A stretch of DNA of 64,000 bases from Discostella pseudostelligera (GCA_036940085.1 JALLBK010000037.1:1-64000); one strand, 5' to 3'. Counted from the stretch's first letter, positions 10,978 to 22,376 are shown. Notes: generated by a model from the letters alone, not told the origin. Program-made: numbers and translations.

Positions 10978-11475
10978 GATGAGGATGGGATGATGAGGAT
11001 GATGAGGATGAGGAATTGATAGCTGCTGGTGGAGCAGGAGCTGGAGCATGATGATGATGAGGACCGACAGGCAGTACCATATTATGGCACCAAAGCCAAA
11101 GCAAGCTTGTGGCGAAAAAGAGACAAAGACAAGTTGGCGAAAATGGCGGCGGGAGGAATGTTTTGGCGGGAGACTTCGACGGTCAGGACGCCCGTCGCTG
11201 ACGACCATTCAACAACAACAAAACCAAAACAACAACAACAACAGCAGCAACAATGGTACCTCCGGCCCGCCACCATGACATCCACCACCCTCCGCACGCC
11301 GGCACCGCACATCATTCACCATAACCATCAAATGGAAATATTCATTGATCGTTGCTTGTCGATGTTGATTGATTAGTAGTCTGTTTGAACCTCCATCAAA
11401 AGAAGACAAAACAGCAGCATCGAAGTGGTGTGTATGTGAGATAGAGACATTTTTATTTGCGGAATACATCTTACC

Positions 11476-12894
11476 ATGGTGCGGCACCAATCGAAAACGA
11501 AAAAGGCATCCTCCTCCTCTTCGTCGTCAAGGAAGAAGAATCATTATCCGCGGCGAGACGATCATGTCGAGAAGAAAAAGCGAGAGATTCAGGCGGATGA
11601 TGAAGAGGAGGATTTACATCGCTTTGCTGGCTCGAGTGAGGAGGAAGAAGATGACGACGATGATGGCCATGATAACGACGACGAAGCGGTTGATGGCTCA
11701 GAAAATTTGATGGATGGAACCAACGACGACAACAGCAATCATGATGATGATGATGTTTCGGAGGACAGCGAGAATGATTACGATGATGTCTACAAGAACT
11801 CATCAGAGACAAGTAGTAGTAGTAGTAGGCGATTAGCGGCGTTAAAGCAGGCCAAACTTCGATCGGGGAACAAAGACGACGACGACGACGGCAATGAAGC
11901 GGTGGAAGTTGAAGGAGATGGCGGGAGCACCAGCGATGAGGACGAATACGCAGGCAACAGCGAACGACCAATGCTTAATTCTGGAGGAGGCTTGTCTCGA
12001 GGCATGGCCGGTGCCATGTCCCGCATTCTCGGTGTTGGGGCATCATCATCATTCACTACGAATCCTGACAAAAAAGTCTCCAAGTCCTCCTCCACCAACA
12101 CTTCCTCCATCACAACCTCCTCCGTACCCACCAAACCAATCATCCTCTCCAAAACAACCACACCAATTCAACGTCTACAGCGCCAAATAAAAAACGAACA
12201 ACGAGAACTACTACAAAAACGTAGAAGCCGACGTGCGGATAATCTATCGGCGATGAGATTGCCATTGGCACCTACGGCGGGAATGTCCGCAGAGAAATTA
12301 CGCAAGCAAAAGGAGAAGATGAAGAATATTGTGACATCGGCGACTACGAACAAAAAGAAGAAGACTAGTGTTGGTGATGATGATGATGATGGAAACGATG
12401 ATCTGTACGATAACAACGCGATAGCCATGGCCAATGAAATTGAGTTGGAACGTACCCATCGACGTATCGCCACACGCGGAGTTGTGGCCTTGTTTAATGC
12501 CATATCAAAGCATCGAGCGGATGCCGAAGCAAAAATTGCAGAACGGGAGGAGGAGAAGAAGCGTAGGGCGGCGGCGATGGACGAGGCGGGTGGCAGTCTC
12601 TTGAAGAAGAGGAAGAAGGAATGTGAGGAGAACAACAATACTGCCACGACGAAGCATGGATTTTTGGATATGATTAAAAAGTCGTCGGTAACGACGGCGA
12701 CAACAATGGTGGGAGAAAGTATTACTACTACTACTACTACTACGAGGATTTCGGAGCGTGATTTCGATTCTGCTGTGCCGATAGTTGGTCCTACTCCTGC
12801 TAGATCCGTTGGTTGGAATGCATTGAAGGATGATTTCATGATGAATTCAAAGCTAAAAGATTGGGACAAGGAGATATCCGATGACGATGAATGA
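11476..12894 (+). CDS. RRP15: RRP15-like ribosomal RNA-processing protein
   Basis: 472 residues, no intron needed. RRP15 is a nucleolar factor for maturation of 60S-subunit pre-rRNA. Residues 1-200 are a low-complexity Lys/Ser then Asp/Glu region. The conserved part follows: GMAGAMSRILG near 175, PIILSKTTTPIQRLQRQ near 220-245, then a basic segment. The family signature is ELERTHRRIATRGVVALFN near 325-345, and the tail WNALKDDFMMNSKLKDWDKE matches the family's C-terminal WxxLRDDFMMGAKMKDWDK-like end. It starts at the first ATG after TTACC. The acidic N-terminus, nucleolar in style, is longer than in yeast. It is the first solid gene right of the repeat island, followed by a minus-strand membrane protein (convergent). 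The identification rests on the C-terminal half and is firm. Confidence 0.88.
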   Translation: MVRHQSKTKKASSSSSSSRKKNHYPRRDDHVEKKKREIQADDEEEDLHRFAGSSEEEEDDDDDGHDNDDEAVDGSENLMDGTNDDNSNHDDDDVSEDSENDYDDVYKNSSETSSSSSRRLAALKQAKLRSGNKDDDDDGNEAVEVEGDGGSTSDEDEYAGNSERPMLNSGGGLSRGMAGAMSRILGVGASSSFTTNPDKKVSKSSSTNTSSITTSSVPTKPIILSKTTTPIQRLQRQIKNEQRELLQKRRSRRADNLSAMRLPLAPTAGMSAEKLRKQKEKMKNIVTSATTNKKKKTSVGDDDDDGNDDLYDNNAIAMANEIELERTHRRIATRGVVALFNAISKHRADAEAKIAEREEEKKRRAAAMDEAGGSLLKKRKKECEENNNTATTKHGFLDMIKKSSVTTATTMVGESITTTTTTTRISERDFDSAVPIVGPTPARSVGWNALKDDFMMNSKLKDWDKEISDDDE

Positions 12895-13276
12895 AACCAA
12901 TGTGCTTTGTTTTCTCTCCCACCACATCTGCTGAAGCTGACTCACAATGCATTGCCGTCAGTGCACTTACTCTTTATTAACCTCCTGAATGTGTTGAAGT
13001 GTTAACATACGAATACTACGTTTACATTTGGCTAGATGTTGCTCAATTTACTGATCTCTTCCGCCATTTAATGCTAGGATAAAGACGTCTATCATCATAC
13101 AATCTGCCACTTATGTCCCCATTACACATTACACGCTTTACAACATGGAAACAAACACATCACATCACATCATCCTCGCAATAGTTGGATGGTTTACACT
13201 CCATTCATTCTTTGTACTACATCACTCCCCACCCCCCTACAACATATACTACTACTGCCACACCAGCTTGCTCACC
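12895..13276. other. Convergent intergenic spacer
   Basis: 3' flanks of RRP15 and the minus-strand membrane protein. I see no further gene or structured element. Confidence 0.5.
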
Positions 13277-13957
13277 TCACGGCATTGCATTATAGTTTTT
13301 GTAGATATCGATCACATCACCATCCACCGTATCCTCCTCCGCCTCAATCTCATCGACCTTTCTCGTCGCTCTATTCACAAGCGCGGGTACCGAGGAGCAA
13401 ATATTCATAACACCCGAGGGTGTCAGGCCTCCCGCATAGGAATAGTCGATGTAGATCACCAAACAAAACTGTGGCAAATCCTCGAGGATAATACTCATGA
13501 GTGAAATCCGTGAAACGGTGCAATTGCAACACACGCTATTCCATTTGAGACACCCTCTACCTAGGGATGTGATCATCGTCCAAGTGAAGAGGACAGAACT
13601 GAGGATGCAGAATCCTAACGTCACACGGGTGATGGCTAGGTAGTCAAATTGCAAGCCAAAGATGGGTGTGGCGGCGGAGGGATCCGAGTCTCCATTGCCG
13701 TCTCCGTCGTAGTCGCGATGGCATATGGCGTACAGGTATGCCCAATCACCCATCAAATCGAAAACTTCCGATGTGAAGTCACGCAATAAGTGACGCCAAT
13801 CGGCACCTGACATGTCACTACTTCTTTTGTTGTTATTTCGTTTCCCTCTGCCACTGCCAGAGATTTTGAGCGTCGGAGCCTGACTACTACCTGCCGTCGT
13901 TGAGCTGGTGAGTTTGGTCGATGTCGTCGATGAAATGGATGCAACATCCTCGCCCAT
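13277..13957 (-). CDS. Small multi-pass membrane protein, unknown function
   Basis: 226 residues. Residues 1-50 are Ser/Thr/Gly-rich and basic. DWRHLLRDFTSEVFDLMGDW (54-73) looks amphipathic. Two hydrophobic segments follow: about 112-132 (VTLGFCILSSVLFTWTMITS) and about 153-176, which contains LEDLPQFCLVIYIDY. The E-D-L-P-Q turn inside a membrane helix is also seen in XK/Xkr-like and other polytopic algal proteins, but that is too little to assign a family. A cluster of Cys (C136, C143, C144, C146) sits between the helices. The tail is acidic. The start is the only upstream ATG and the frame has no intron. I do not recognise a function. Confidence 0.6.
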   Translation of the reverse strand: MGEDVASISSTTSTKLTSSTTAGSSQAPTLKISGSGRGKRNNNKRSSDMSGADWRHLLRDFTSEVFDLMGDWAYLYAICHRDYDGDGNGDSDPSAATPIFGLQFDYLAITRVTLGFCILSSVLFTWTMITSLGRGCLKWNSVCCNCTVSRISLMSIILEDLPQFCLVIYIDYSYAGGLTPSGVMNICSSVPALVNRATRKVDEIEAEEDTVDGDVIDIYKNYNAMP

Positions 13958-15645
13958 TTTTATTAATTCAGTTTTGTGTAGAGTATTATTCTGTAGATGC
14001 GGTTGAATGTTTGGATATCAATGTCATATATCCCAACTCCCAACCTTGACACCGATGCAACGGGGTGCCACCTTAGGTTGACGAGTGCCGAGACAAATAC
14101 GCTTCAAACAGCGTCAGATACTATTGTTTCTTTGCCTTTGACAATGACTGATATGATATCACCCAACCCGCCCCCGATTATTTGTCGACGGAGTGGATAT
14201 TGTTGCTACTCTTTGTTACTGCCGATGATGATGATGACGAACACGAACACCGAACACACATCAACATCATCATCAACAACATCAACCATCAAGCTTTTGC
14301 ATTGTTGGCATTGGTGCAAGCGCGTAAATCGGCAGTGAGTGACACAAGATGAGCGTTGAAAATTTGAATTTGAAATCATTACTAATTCCAAAATATGTAT
14401 GTAGAAGAGTTATTGATTCCTACGCAGAGTCTTTCTGGCGGGAAATAGTTATCGGCGGCAGGGGCGCGGTCGGTGCACCAAAGTCAAAACCAAAGTCAAA
14501 TGCATGAGAGCGCGAGAGCCTGTTTGTCTGGCGCTGCGTCGTCCCGGCGGTCGTCAATAGCTAAAAGTCTCTCGACTGGACCTCGGTTCTTGTCGACCTC
14601 GCTGCTGTCGTCCTAACTGCCTATGGCCCCTTTTGTCGACGCTCCCGTTAGACGTCGTTGCTTATTTCTACTGCTATTGCTAACCCAGCTACTATATCAC
14701 TAGTGCCCGCTGCTGTCGCTCCGAATCGGAATGCCCCATGGCAGACCCCAATCCATTATGTCATACCCGCTCTAACAGCATCGCGGACGGGGGCGCGACG
14801 GCTGCAATGGCAACGGCGGCGGCGGCAGTGACGGTGGCGGAGCGACCAAAAGAACAAAACCTTTTTTGTTCAGCATACCTATCGTTCATCTTGTTGATAT
14901 ACCTGCACGAGATCGATGGTGGTACGAATGAGGGAGTTGTTCCTCCTGTGATCGTTCACTTTCAACTTTGAACTGTCTGTTGCTTTGTGGTACCCGTTTT
15001 GGTAGGTAGTCGATACCGATACCAGTCTAGGTAGTGGCATGAAATCACTCACTTAAAACATCCCATGCTCGTGTCTCGTGTCCTCATAAAAATTGTTCTG
15101 AGCAAATGCCTATGGACGATGATGATGTGAGATATGACAATTAAATGGAGTTAGTGCAAGGAACAGCAGCATCGATGATGCGACGTCGGCAGCCAATAGT
15201 ATGGTGAATGAATGCCATCATCAATGAAGTGCATTCTATTCGAATCCACCGGCAGTGAGAAACCCTCATGAAATCTAAATCGATTGCGATTCTATGATGG
15301 CAAGAACAAAAGTATATTGCTGTAACATCATGGAGTGGTGATGTATGAACTATGAACAGATGCCCACTCTTGATCAAGTGCAGTCCAGCGGCTACATTTC
15401 CAGCGGCCGAAGTCTTTTTGTATCCAATTGCGCCGGTAGCAGTATCTAATTATTCGGAAAGGTGCACTTTGCATTTGAATGGTACGTGGAAAAAGCGAAA
15501 ACAATCAATGTCTTAATACTATTGAACTACACAAAACCAAACATCCAAATGCAGGAACAAGTAACAGCATGTTCAGCTCTGGACGTTGACCACCGATGGA
15601 CGAGGAAATTTGCTCGTACTATTCTCAAGTCTCACCACAGCGCAT
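13958..15645. other. 1.7-kb intergenic region
   Basis: No recognised gene. It contains ATG/CAT-rich triplet runs (14225-14285) and a GC-rich stretch at 14440-14860. A 77-codon open frame at 14738-14971 with an Ala run (ATAAMATAAAAVTVA) has no family resemblance; it could be a first exon or noise. Confidence 0.4.
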
Positions 15646-17418
15646 CTAGTTTGATTCCGCTGAGTAGATTGGCTGACACGTCTTGGAGTGGTTGTCGATC
15701 CAATCCTTCGATTGACATTCGGCGCTGCAATAGTAAGTTGTCTGACAGGCCGAGCAAAGCTTTAGCTTCTTAGCGGCGGCAGAGTCGGTGCCACCCTTCC
15801 CGCACCATGCACAACTTCTCGTTTCAAACAGAGCGGCCACAGACACTGGGCTAGAATTTCCGAGTGCATCCCCGCTGGAAAATGGACTGCTGTTGCCGAA
15901 CGCACATTCCCATGTTGATGACTTTGTATTGTGCTGGGATAACATTGGAAAACCATTGGAATCAAGGGAAACGTCAGTGGGGAAATTCGCTACGAAAGGC
16001 TGCTCCTCAACAGACTTGACGCCCCCCTGACTAGATTCATCCTTCGCACCGAGTTTTACATAACGAGAGTTCACCCTGGGAAATTTCATCATCTTCTTCT
16101 CAGACCGCTTTGACAGATTATTTTTGGCATAAATCACACTTGCGACGATGGGAGGTTGGGAGTTGATGTTCGCAGCGACCGTCTTGATCGCATTATTGTC
16201 AACCACAGGTGCCTCAGGTTGGATTTCGGTCGCAACCTCTTGAATCGTCACACCTTCGGGGCTGAAGTCAAAGGAGATTTCATTCAGGAAGTAGTTCTTC
16301 TGATGACTTGTTGTATCGATGGGCTTCGTGTCTAGATTGGTTGCCATACTCTCCGCTCCTTGAGGCTCGGCGAGGACAACTTTGACTTCGGCATCTCCAC
16401 TGAGATCATTAACTTCTGAATCCTTGCTAATGGCTGACATGTCTAAGGCCTTGAGCGGATTCAAATTCTTCATCCTCTGGAAAAATCGGATAGGTTGGCC
16501 TTTCTTCACTACTTTGTCTGTGACGTCGTTTTGACCCTTGGTATCTTTCACTTCATCGGAAGGCACCTCAACGTTTTTTTTGTCCACAGCTTCGTTCACC
16601 TGCACCAATGCATTGTCCTCAACCGTGGCCTCATCTGCTGTCGGAGCTGTTTTCTCCACCTTGGGTTCGTCCTCCACCTCTGCGTTCTTCTCGTTCTGTG
16701 ATACCGCCACTTCCTCGCTACTCTCTTTCCCCTTCAATAAATTCAGAAGAGAGGAACCATCCGTCTTTTCGGTGTCGACAGGATGACACAAAGTCTCTCC
16801 ATAATCCATGGCAAAGTTAACATTATTCGCCCATGAGTCCAACACTTGGGTAATAAGGTGACCTGCCTTCTGAAAAGGCTCCGCACACATGAGAGTGATG
16901 CACGAGTCTCGAGAATCGTACGATTCGCCATCTACGTCGATCTCGGTAATGTCTGGATGTCCACCATAACACCACCCAACGCTGCGTCGACTATTACAAC
17001 GACTTCCACCTTCACCTCGACCGTAGGGCGGCGGAGGATAAGGACCGCAGTTGTAACTGTAACATCCCATTGGCATCGGTGGCATCATATACATGGGGTG
17101 CATTCCCATTCCTGGTGCCATGGGCATCATACCAGGATATCCGGGGAGAGGATATCCATGTGGTGGTGGCGGTGTAGGGCGTTGCGTCGATGGGCTGTTA
17201 GTGCCTACACTATCATTCAATATTGTGTCTGCCACAATCTTCGTCTCTTTTTTGTCATGAGAGATTATACCAGAATGTTTCCTCGTCATCTGGATCCCCG
17301 AACGCATGTCCTTGTCAGCACCATTGTTTTCAGTTTCAGGGAGAGTTGCTTTGGAGTTAACGGAGGCATCGAAACTCTTTTTCCTGACGAGTGAATTCGG
17401 TAGCACGGATAACGTCAT
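15646..17418 (-). CDS. MYND zinc-finger protein with Pro/Met/Gly-rich N-terminal region
   Basis: 590 residues, single exon. The C-terminus is a complete MYND zinc finger: C536-x2-C539, C555-x2-C558, C564, C568, H577, C581, spaced as in the family. MYND fingers bind proline-rich partner peptides, and many diatom proteins end this way. Residues about 80-125 are Pro/Met/Gly/Tyr-rich (PGYPGMMPMAPGMGMHPMY). A Cys-flanked hydrophobic helix follows near 183-210 (CAEPFQKAGHLITQVLDSW). The middle is acidic and low complexity. No SET domain is present, so it is not an SMYD methyltransferase. Expected in nucleus or cytosol. It is divergent from the plus-strand gene at 18,194, sharing a 775-bp promoter region. 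Confidence 0.8.
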   Translation of the reverse strand: MTLSVLPNSLVRKKSFDASVNSKATLPETENNGADKDMRSGIQMTRKHSGIISHDKKETKIVADTILNDSVGTNSPSTQRPTPPPPHGYPLPGYPGMMPMAPGMGMHPMYMMPPMPMGCYSYNCGPYPPPPYGRGEGGSRCNSRRSVGWCYGGHPDITEIDVDGESYDSRDSCITLMCAEPFQKAGHLITQVLDSWANNVNFAMDYGETLCHPVDTEKTDGSSLLNLLKGKESSEEVAVSQNEKNAEVEDEPKVEKTAPTADEATVEDNALVQVNEAVDKKNVEVPSDEVKDTKGQNDVTDKVVKKGQPIRFFQRMKNLNPLKALDMSAISKDSEVNDLSGDAEVKVVLAEPQGAESMATNLDTKPIDTTSHQKNYFLNEISFDFSPEGVTIQEVATEIQPEAPVVDNNAIKTVAANINSQPPIVASVIYAKNNLSKRSEKKMMKFPRVNSRYVKLGAKDESSQGGVKSVEEQPFVANFPTDVSLDSNGFPMLSQHNTKSSTWECAFGNSSPFSSGDALGNSSPVSVAALFETRSCAWCGKGGTDSAAAKKLKLCSACQTTYYCSAECQSKDWIDNHSKTCQPIYSAESN

Positions 17419-18193
17419 CGTTATCTTCCAATTGAATTGTTACGAAGTCGGTAAGGCCAATCGGGCACTGCTACCGGATTAATTCTTCAGCAATGTGAAT
17501 GAGAGGATGTTGGACTTGGAGGCTATTGTTTGCTTTTGTTCGATGTATCGTACTATTGAACCTAGAGTACCACCGGCTGCTCTATTGATGTACGTTAATT
17601 GATGATGTGATGAAAAGCTCTAGCGATCGAAGACGCCCACGTCGTTCCTTTCATGAAAATGAAATTGAAAATTGAGCGAAGACATGTCGTTTGCAAGGAA
17701 GGAGATAAACAGATCAAGCACATCATTATTTTCATCTCTTCTTCTTTTTCACCTGCACCATGATGTGATATCCTTTTAGTTTCCTCTTCCCGACGGCTTG
17801 CGCAACCGTCAACTTTCTGACTTTTCTAGGGGACAATTAATACTGAATCCACCGCATGCATCCTGAATTTACGAGAAAGATTTTGAATTAATCTGTACCT
17901 TCCGACTGCACATTAAATCATACTAAATCCTACGTCGCGGTTGATGCTGACTTCTCTACACCAACGACGCCAACAAACACAAGATAAACTCAACATGCAA
18001 TCAAAATCAAATCCATCTTTGGCATGCGATGGCGTGCAATATTCTCAGCAGAAGCATTGAGATTGCACCCCCTATGCTATGCTATGCTATGCTATGCCGT
18101 AGACTGCCGTAGACGTAGATTGGATCCACCCCTCTCTTATTGGCATCGGCCTCTAGGACTACCTCTCTTCTCTTTTCACTGAGTTGGATTGAT
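17419..18193. promoter_or_regulatory. Divergent promoter region (MYND gene / 18,194 gene)
   Basis: 775 bp between two divergent starts. It holds a pentamer run (CTATG) at about 18074-18098 and a TC-rich tract near 17730-17755. No TATA box stands out. Confidence 0.4.
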
Positions 18194-18823
18194 ATGCAAG
18201 GCGTTACAATGATGACAACGAGGGATGAATTAATGCATCCGTCGCTATTGAGACGCAACGGCGGTAGCCCAAATCCACCTCAAACGAAGGTCCAGATCCA
18301 TGATGTGTCACCCAATCGACATGGTTCACCTGGTAACGGGATCTCCGAAATGCACATTAACAATAATATTAAGACGTTCGGCACCTCTTATGACGAAAAG
18401 ATCGATGATACATCCATTTCTTCGTCATCCTCTGGCCTACTGGTAGAAGAGCGACAACAACAACATACCTCATACGATCATTCGAGTCGAGACAAATCCG
18501 ATGAGACTGAACCGCATACTGTTTCGTTCGACCTAGATAATAGCGACAATGGCGACGGCATTCAGCAAGCTTTGCAACGCTATCGAACACCGCAACGAAG
18601 CCCACGAAAGCGATGTGTGGCATCATCCTCGCCATCACCATCATCATCGACATCATTTTTACCTCCCAGTGCATCTCCACCAAAGTTATGTCTCGGGGAC
18701 ATATCAGATATTGTCGATAATGCATTAACGCGGGTGGCAGATGCCATGTTTGATAGTATGAGATGTGGAATGGATGATACCTGTCATCGATGGACGTATG
18801 TTCCTGGAGAGGATAGTCCATGA
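18194..18823 (+). CDS. Low-complexity protein with C-terminal helical motif (cluster member A)
   Basis: 209 residues from the first ATG (the open frame upstream of it begins without ATG). The body is Ser/Pro/Asp-rich with an RTPQRSPRKR basic patch. The only ordered-looking part is near the C-terminus: LCLGDISDIVDNALTRVADA followed by MFDSM, an amphipathic helix preceded by Cys. The pattern D-[NG]-x-L-x(4)-D-x(3)-D resembles the C-terminal IADGVLKAASDTVLDM of the neighbouring convergent gene at 19,270. There is no signal peptide or membrane span. Function unknown; a diatom-lineage family is inferred, not proven. Confidence 0.55.
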   Translation: MQGVTMMTTRDELMHPSLLRRNGGSPNPPQTKVQIHDVSPNRHGSPGNGISEMHINNNIKTFGTSYDEKIDDTSISSSSSGLLVEERQQQHTSYDHSSRDKSDETEPHTVSFDLDNSDNGDGIQQALQRYRTPQRSPRKRCVASSSPSPSSSTSFLPPSASPPKLCLGDISDIVDNALTRVADAMFDSMRCGMDDTCHRWTYVPGEDSP

Positions 18824-19269
18824 GTGATGAGACGGTGTGTGTACGCTTCAGTTGAATTACAAATCAGGAGCAGCGAGCGGTACAACAACAATAACAACAA
18901 AAAGAGATGAGATATTCATGAGACACGAGAGAAAGAATAGTTGTAGCAGTATGGATGAAACGTTACATATTTGATCGGATAACCAATTAATGCAAGGAAT
19001 ACAATTACCACACCGCTATTCATCTGTGAAATTCACCATCGTCTCTCCAAAGCCACACAACCGTCCCAGTCCCAAAGTTCGGACTCGAACGAGATAGCTC
19101 TTTGGTCTCTTCCCCTGAACCCAAAAGACTTGAAAGCTAGAGCACAACGAGGCTAAAGTCTGTACGATTACAACGCCTCATCAGACACCTGCCAAACTCA
19201 CCAACTTAAATGTCGGCACAAAAAACTCCAATCCATGATTCCCTTTCAGTTTCATACGCCATGCATTAA
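18824..19269. other. Convergent 3' spacer between cluster members A and B
   Basis: 446 bp carrying the two 3' ends, with CAACAATAACAACAA near 18885. No further feature. Confidence 0.45.
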
Positions 19270-19962
19270 TCATGCCTTGACTGATGTCTGAGTTTGAGTC
19301 GAACCATTGAAATTACATGCTCCATCGGCCACAGTAATAGTCTTAACAATCATATCCAAAACCGTATCGGACGCTGCCTTTAGTACCCCATCGGCAATTA
19401 CAACACAGTTGTAAAAATGGTTGGGCATTTCCGGAGCACAATTATTGTGCTCATTTTCCATAGCCGCCGGCTCTTCAATTTGGGATGGTGACGACGACGA
19501 CGATGACACCTTGCGCGACGAACGAAGTTTCGAGAAGGACATGGTACGAGACCGTAACGCAGGCTTGGGTGGCACGGGAACAATTTCGACTTCCCAATCA
19601 TTGACAAATTCTTGGGTTGGGGTCACATCGCCACCGAACGAGTTTGGCTGATTTGACATTGATGCCGACGGCGACGAAAGTGTGGAGAAGAACGCATTGC
19701 TGGGTTGTGGTTCCGGTGCCGGCGGAAGGCATGGATTTGGGATGACCTGTACCTCGTTGTGGCTGCGCTTGCCTTTTCCCCCGAAGAGTTGACTGAAGCT
19801 GTTGCTGCCAGTATTGCTGTTCGTAGTAGGAATAGCAGTCACTCCTCTCTCCAAGCCATCGGAGGCGTTGGTGGTAGCAGTAGTACTCTGTTTCTTCGTC
19901 CAAGGCAGGGGCATGGTTTGACTGTTCTTTGTATCTTGCTGCGCTTTCACTTCCCTCCACAA
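19270..19962 (-). CDS. Low-complexity protein with C-terminal helical motif (cluster member B)
   Basis: 230 residues, single exon. The N-terminal two thirds is disordered (Ser, Pro, Asn, Gln) with LPWTKKQ, FSQLFGGKGKR and VPVPPKPALRSRTMSFSKLR patches, the last reading like a phosphorylation or SH3/14-3-3-type linear motif (inference). The C-terminus has a Cys followed by a hydrophobic amphipathic stretch, CVVIADGVLKAASDTVLDMI (about residues 190-209). GVLKAASDTV aligns with GSFQDVSDTV in the gene at 22,377. An internal ATG (MPLPW) 16 codons in is an alternative start. It is divergent from the RCC1-repeat gene. No known domain. Confidence 0.55.
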   Translation of the reverse strand: MWREVKAQQDTKNSQTMPLPWTKKQSTTATTNASDGLERGVTAIPTTNSNTGSNSFSQLFGGKGKRSHNEVQVIPNPCLPPAPEPQPSNAFFSTLSSPSASMSNQPNSFGGDVTPTQEFVNDWEVEIVPVPPKPALRSRTMSFSKLRSSRKVSSSSSSPSQIEEPAAMENEHNNCAPEMPNHFYNCVVIADGVLKAASDTVLDMIVKTITVADGACNFNGSTQTQTSVKA

Positions 19963-20513
19963 GGTGCAACCAATAATTGTAGATGAATGAATGCTGTAGA
20001 GACAAGAGAACGAAAGGCAGTGTTACCCTACGAGTAAAGTGCATGCATCGATATATCTACGGAATGCGTCCACCACATCAACAACAACAACGAACATTAT
20101 TCAATGGCTCAAATCTCAACAGTGGATAAAGTTCAAGGTGGCTGCATGTTGCAATTGGAATGGCGCGCTTTTTGGGGCGGGCTTTTTAAGGGCTGAAGAA
20201 GAATATACGAGAAACCATCTCTTCTCTCGTCTTCTTTCTCGAAATTGACAACAGCCCACCAGCCCCCGACGCTCGTTTACGAGAAAGAGAAGAGGAGAGA
20301 AAGACCCAAAGCTTTCTTCGGCTTTCTCTTTCTCGAATCGAAATTGGTTTCGGCAGGAACCTCGATGCTCCCTCCCGTCCAAACAAACTCATCCCTCAAT
20401 ACCGGAAGCCACCATCAACATCAATCGCCGACGCACAGCCTTAGTTATTGCCTACCTAGCCTACTACTGCTTCCGCATAGTACTGAAGTCCTATCGTATT
20501 GTTCAATGCAACC
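19963..20513. promoter_or_regulatory. Divergent promoter region (cluster B / RCC1 gene)
   Basis: 551 bp. An imperfect inverted repeat pairs TCTCGTCTTCTTTCTCG (about 20225-20241) with CGAGAAAGAGAAGAGG (about 20280-20295), and TTTCTCG recurs near 20330. It could be a paired regulatory element or a 5' UTR hairpin of the RCC1 transcript. Confidence 0.4.
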
Positions 20514-22233
20514 ATGACAATGATATCTGCCACCCGCACCTCTCTATCATTTGTTCGTCAAAGTCGTCAAATTCATTTATTTACTCGCGCGTTGCCATTG
20601 ACGACGACGACGACGACTACGACGACTACTACTACGACAACGTCGTTCCATCATTACCATCGTGCTCACTCCTCATCAGCTGCTGCAACTACCACCGTCG
20701 AGGAAACGCCACATCAGCCATCTACTTCACATAATAAAATCAAACCACACAATGCGTACATGTGGGGAACATCGAAGAAGGGGACAATTCCCATGAGTTT
20801 ATTGGAAGAGGATGATGCGTCTACTCTTCATTCTGCATCAGCTTCTCGGTCACCATCCACTTCTTCTTCCACAGCCGCCGCCGGCAGCAGCACTGCCAAG
20901 CATTCTTCTTCTTCAGGAATGTTTTCCAAGGGAGATGAGACTATATTGGATCATCCCATACGATTGAATCTGGAGGGAGAGCCGAATTTGCAAGCGTTTT
21001 TAGGTGTTGAAGAAGGGGATAGTAGTAGTAGTAGTAGCAGCAGCAGCAGTGGTGAAAAAGTTTGGTTGGAGAAAATATTTTGTGGTGCACATGGAACGGC
21101 AATGGTATTAAATGATGGACGGTGTTTTGTTATGGGATCGAATAAGAATGGGGAATTAGGGTAAGCTGTTGTTGTGCTATTCTCATATTCTCAATTTTAT
21201 TCGAGGGGATGTTTGTTTCGCATATTATTGGTGAACCCATTGTCCATTCATCCATTTATATCTCTCTTGAGTCTCTCTCACATTGTTTGATACAAACAAT
21301 ATACTCACTACAAACGATGTGTCAAGAATCGGAAGCACAATCAAAGAAACATCACAACCAATTCATCTTCCACTTCCACATCCCGTCGCCAAGGTCTCAT
21401 TGGGGTCCAACTTCTCCGCTCTACTTACTACCATGGGGGATATCTACACATTTGGATATGGCGGTTCGCGAATTAACGGTATGGGATGTTTAGGACATGG
21501 CAATATGGACTCTCATTTTACACCCACATTGGTCGAATCCTTGATTGAGGATGGATGTTATGCGTCCGATGTGCATTGTGGGGAGTATTCCATGACAGTC
21601 CTCACCACCGAGGGGGAAGTTTTGACCTGTGGCGCTGGATCGTACGGCCGTCTTGGGAATTTGGAAACGTTGGATCAACTGTATCTTGAACCTGTCGAAA
21701 TGATGGGTAGTGAGGATGTCACCCAAATTGCATGTGGCTTTGCATTTAGTTTAGCATTGAATAGTGGAGGGATCATCCATGCATGGGGTCGAAACAATGA
21801 GGGCCAGCTGGGTACAGGTATGGGCCTTGCCGCCGACATGTATGCCATGGAGTCATTGCCTCGTCCCATCGAGGGTGTGCTCGAGGGTAGGAGTGTCACA
21901 CGTATTGCTGCTGGTCATACTCATGCCGCCGCGGTAACATCCGATGGGGCATTGTTTACGTGGGGGATGAATTACACCCATGAACCCAAATTAGAATCGA
22001 CATTACTGCATACTCGGATTGTAGATGTGGCCTGTGGACAGAATTATACATTGGCTCTGGATGAAGAAGGTAGAGTGTATAGCGTTGGGAAGGGAAAGAC
22101 GGGAGTATTGGGATTGGCATCGACGAAGGTGTCTGCATTTCCAATTTTGGTGGAGGGTATTCCGGAGGACGAGAAGGTAGTGTCAATGAGTTGTGGATGG
22201 GCCCACGTGGCTTGCACAACGGTAGCAAAGTAA
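20514..22233 (+). CDS. RCC1-repeat protein with mitochondrial-type leader
   Basis: Two exons, 20514-21160 and 21327-22233 (intron 166 bp, GTAAGC...CAAG, phase kept), giving 517 residues. The splice joins NKNGELG to IGSTIKETSQPIHL, restoring the repeat. The N-terminus (ATRTSLSFVRQSRQIHLFTR) is a basic, Ser-rich leader suggesting mitochondria, followed by a poly-Thr run encoded by ACG/ACT triplets. RCC1/beta-propeller repeats start near residue 190 and continue to the end: GSNKNGELG, TFGYGGSRINGMGCLGHG, TCGAGSYGRLG, AWGRNNEGQLG, TWGMNY, SVGKGKTGVLG. About seven blades fit one propeller. It resembles organellar RCC1-like proteins (RCC1L type) more than nuclear RCC1. The start is the first ATG; a further ATG two codons on is an alternative. 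Confidence 0.85.
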
Positions 22234-22376
22234 AGAGTCAATGATGATAGCCCTGCGGATAGCTGTCATACAAAACATTATTTCAGAGTTTATCTTACAT
22301 GTAACAATCGGACACTTCTCATTCAAATGCTCATTTAATTCAGTGCAAAGAATTTTCCCTCGCAGTATTGTCTCTC

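Larger units (their letters stand above)
9676..11475. other. Gene-poor boundary between repeat island and gene-dense DNA
   Basis: No intact gene is supported. There is an (ATTT)n microsatellite at 10946-10977 and a CAA/CAG-rich run at 11210-11250, just upstream of the first solid gene. Short open frames at 11029-11376 overlap this low-complexity DNA and are not convincing. Confidence 0.45.

Noticed and set aside
11790..12869. Minus-strand ORFs of 123 and 233 codons across RRP15
   Set aside because: Antisense shadows of the acidic and Lys-rich RRP15 codons; the plus-strand product has a clear family match.
15646..17418. SMYD-type lysine methyltransferase
   Set aside because: The MYND finger is present, but no SET domain motifs (NHSC, GEEL) occur.
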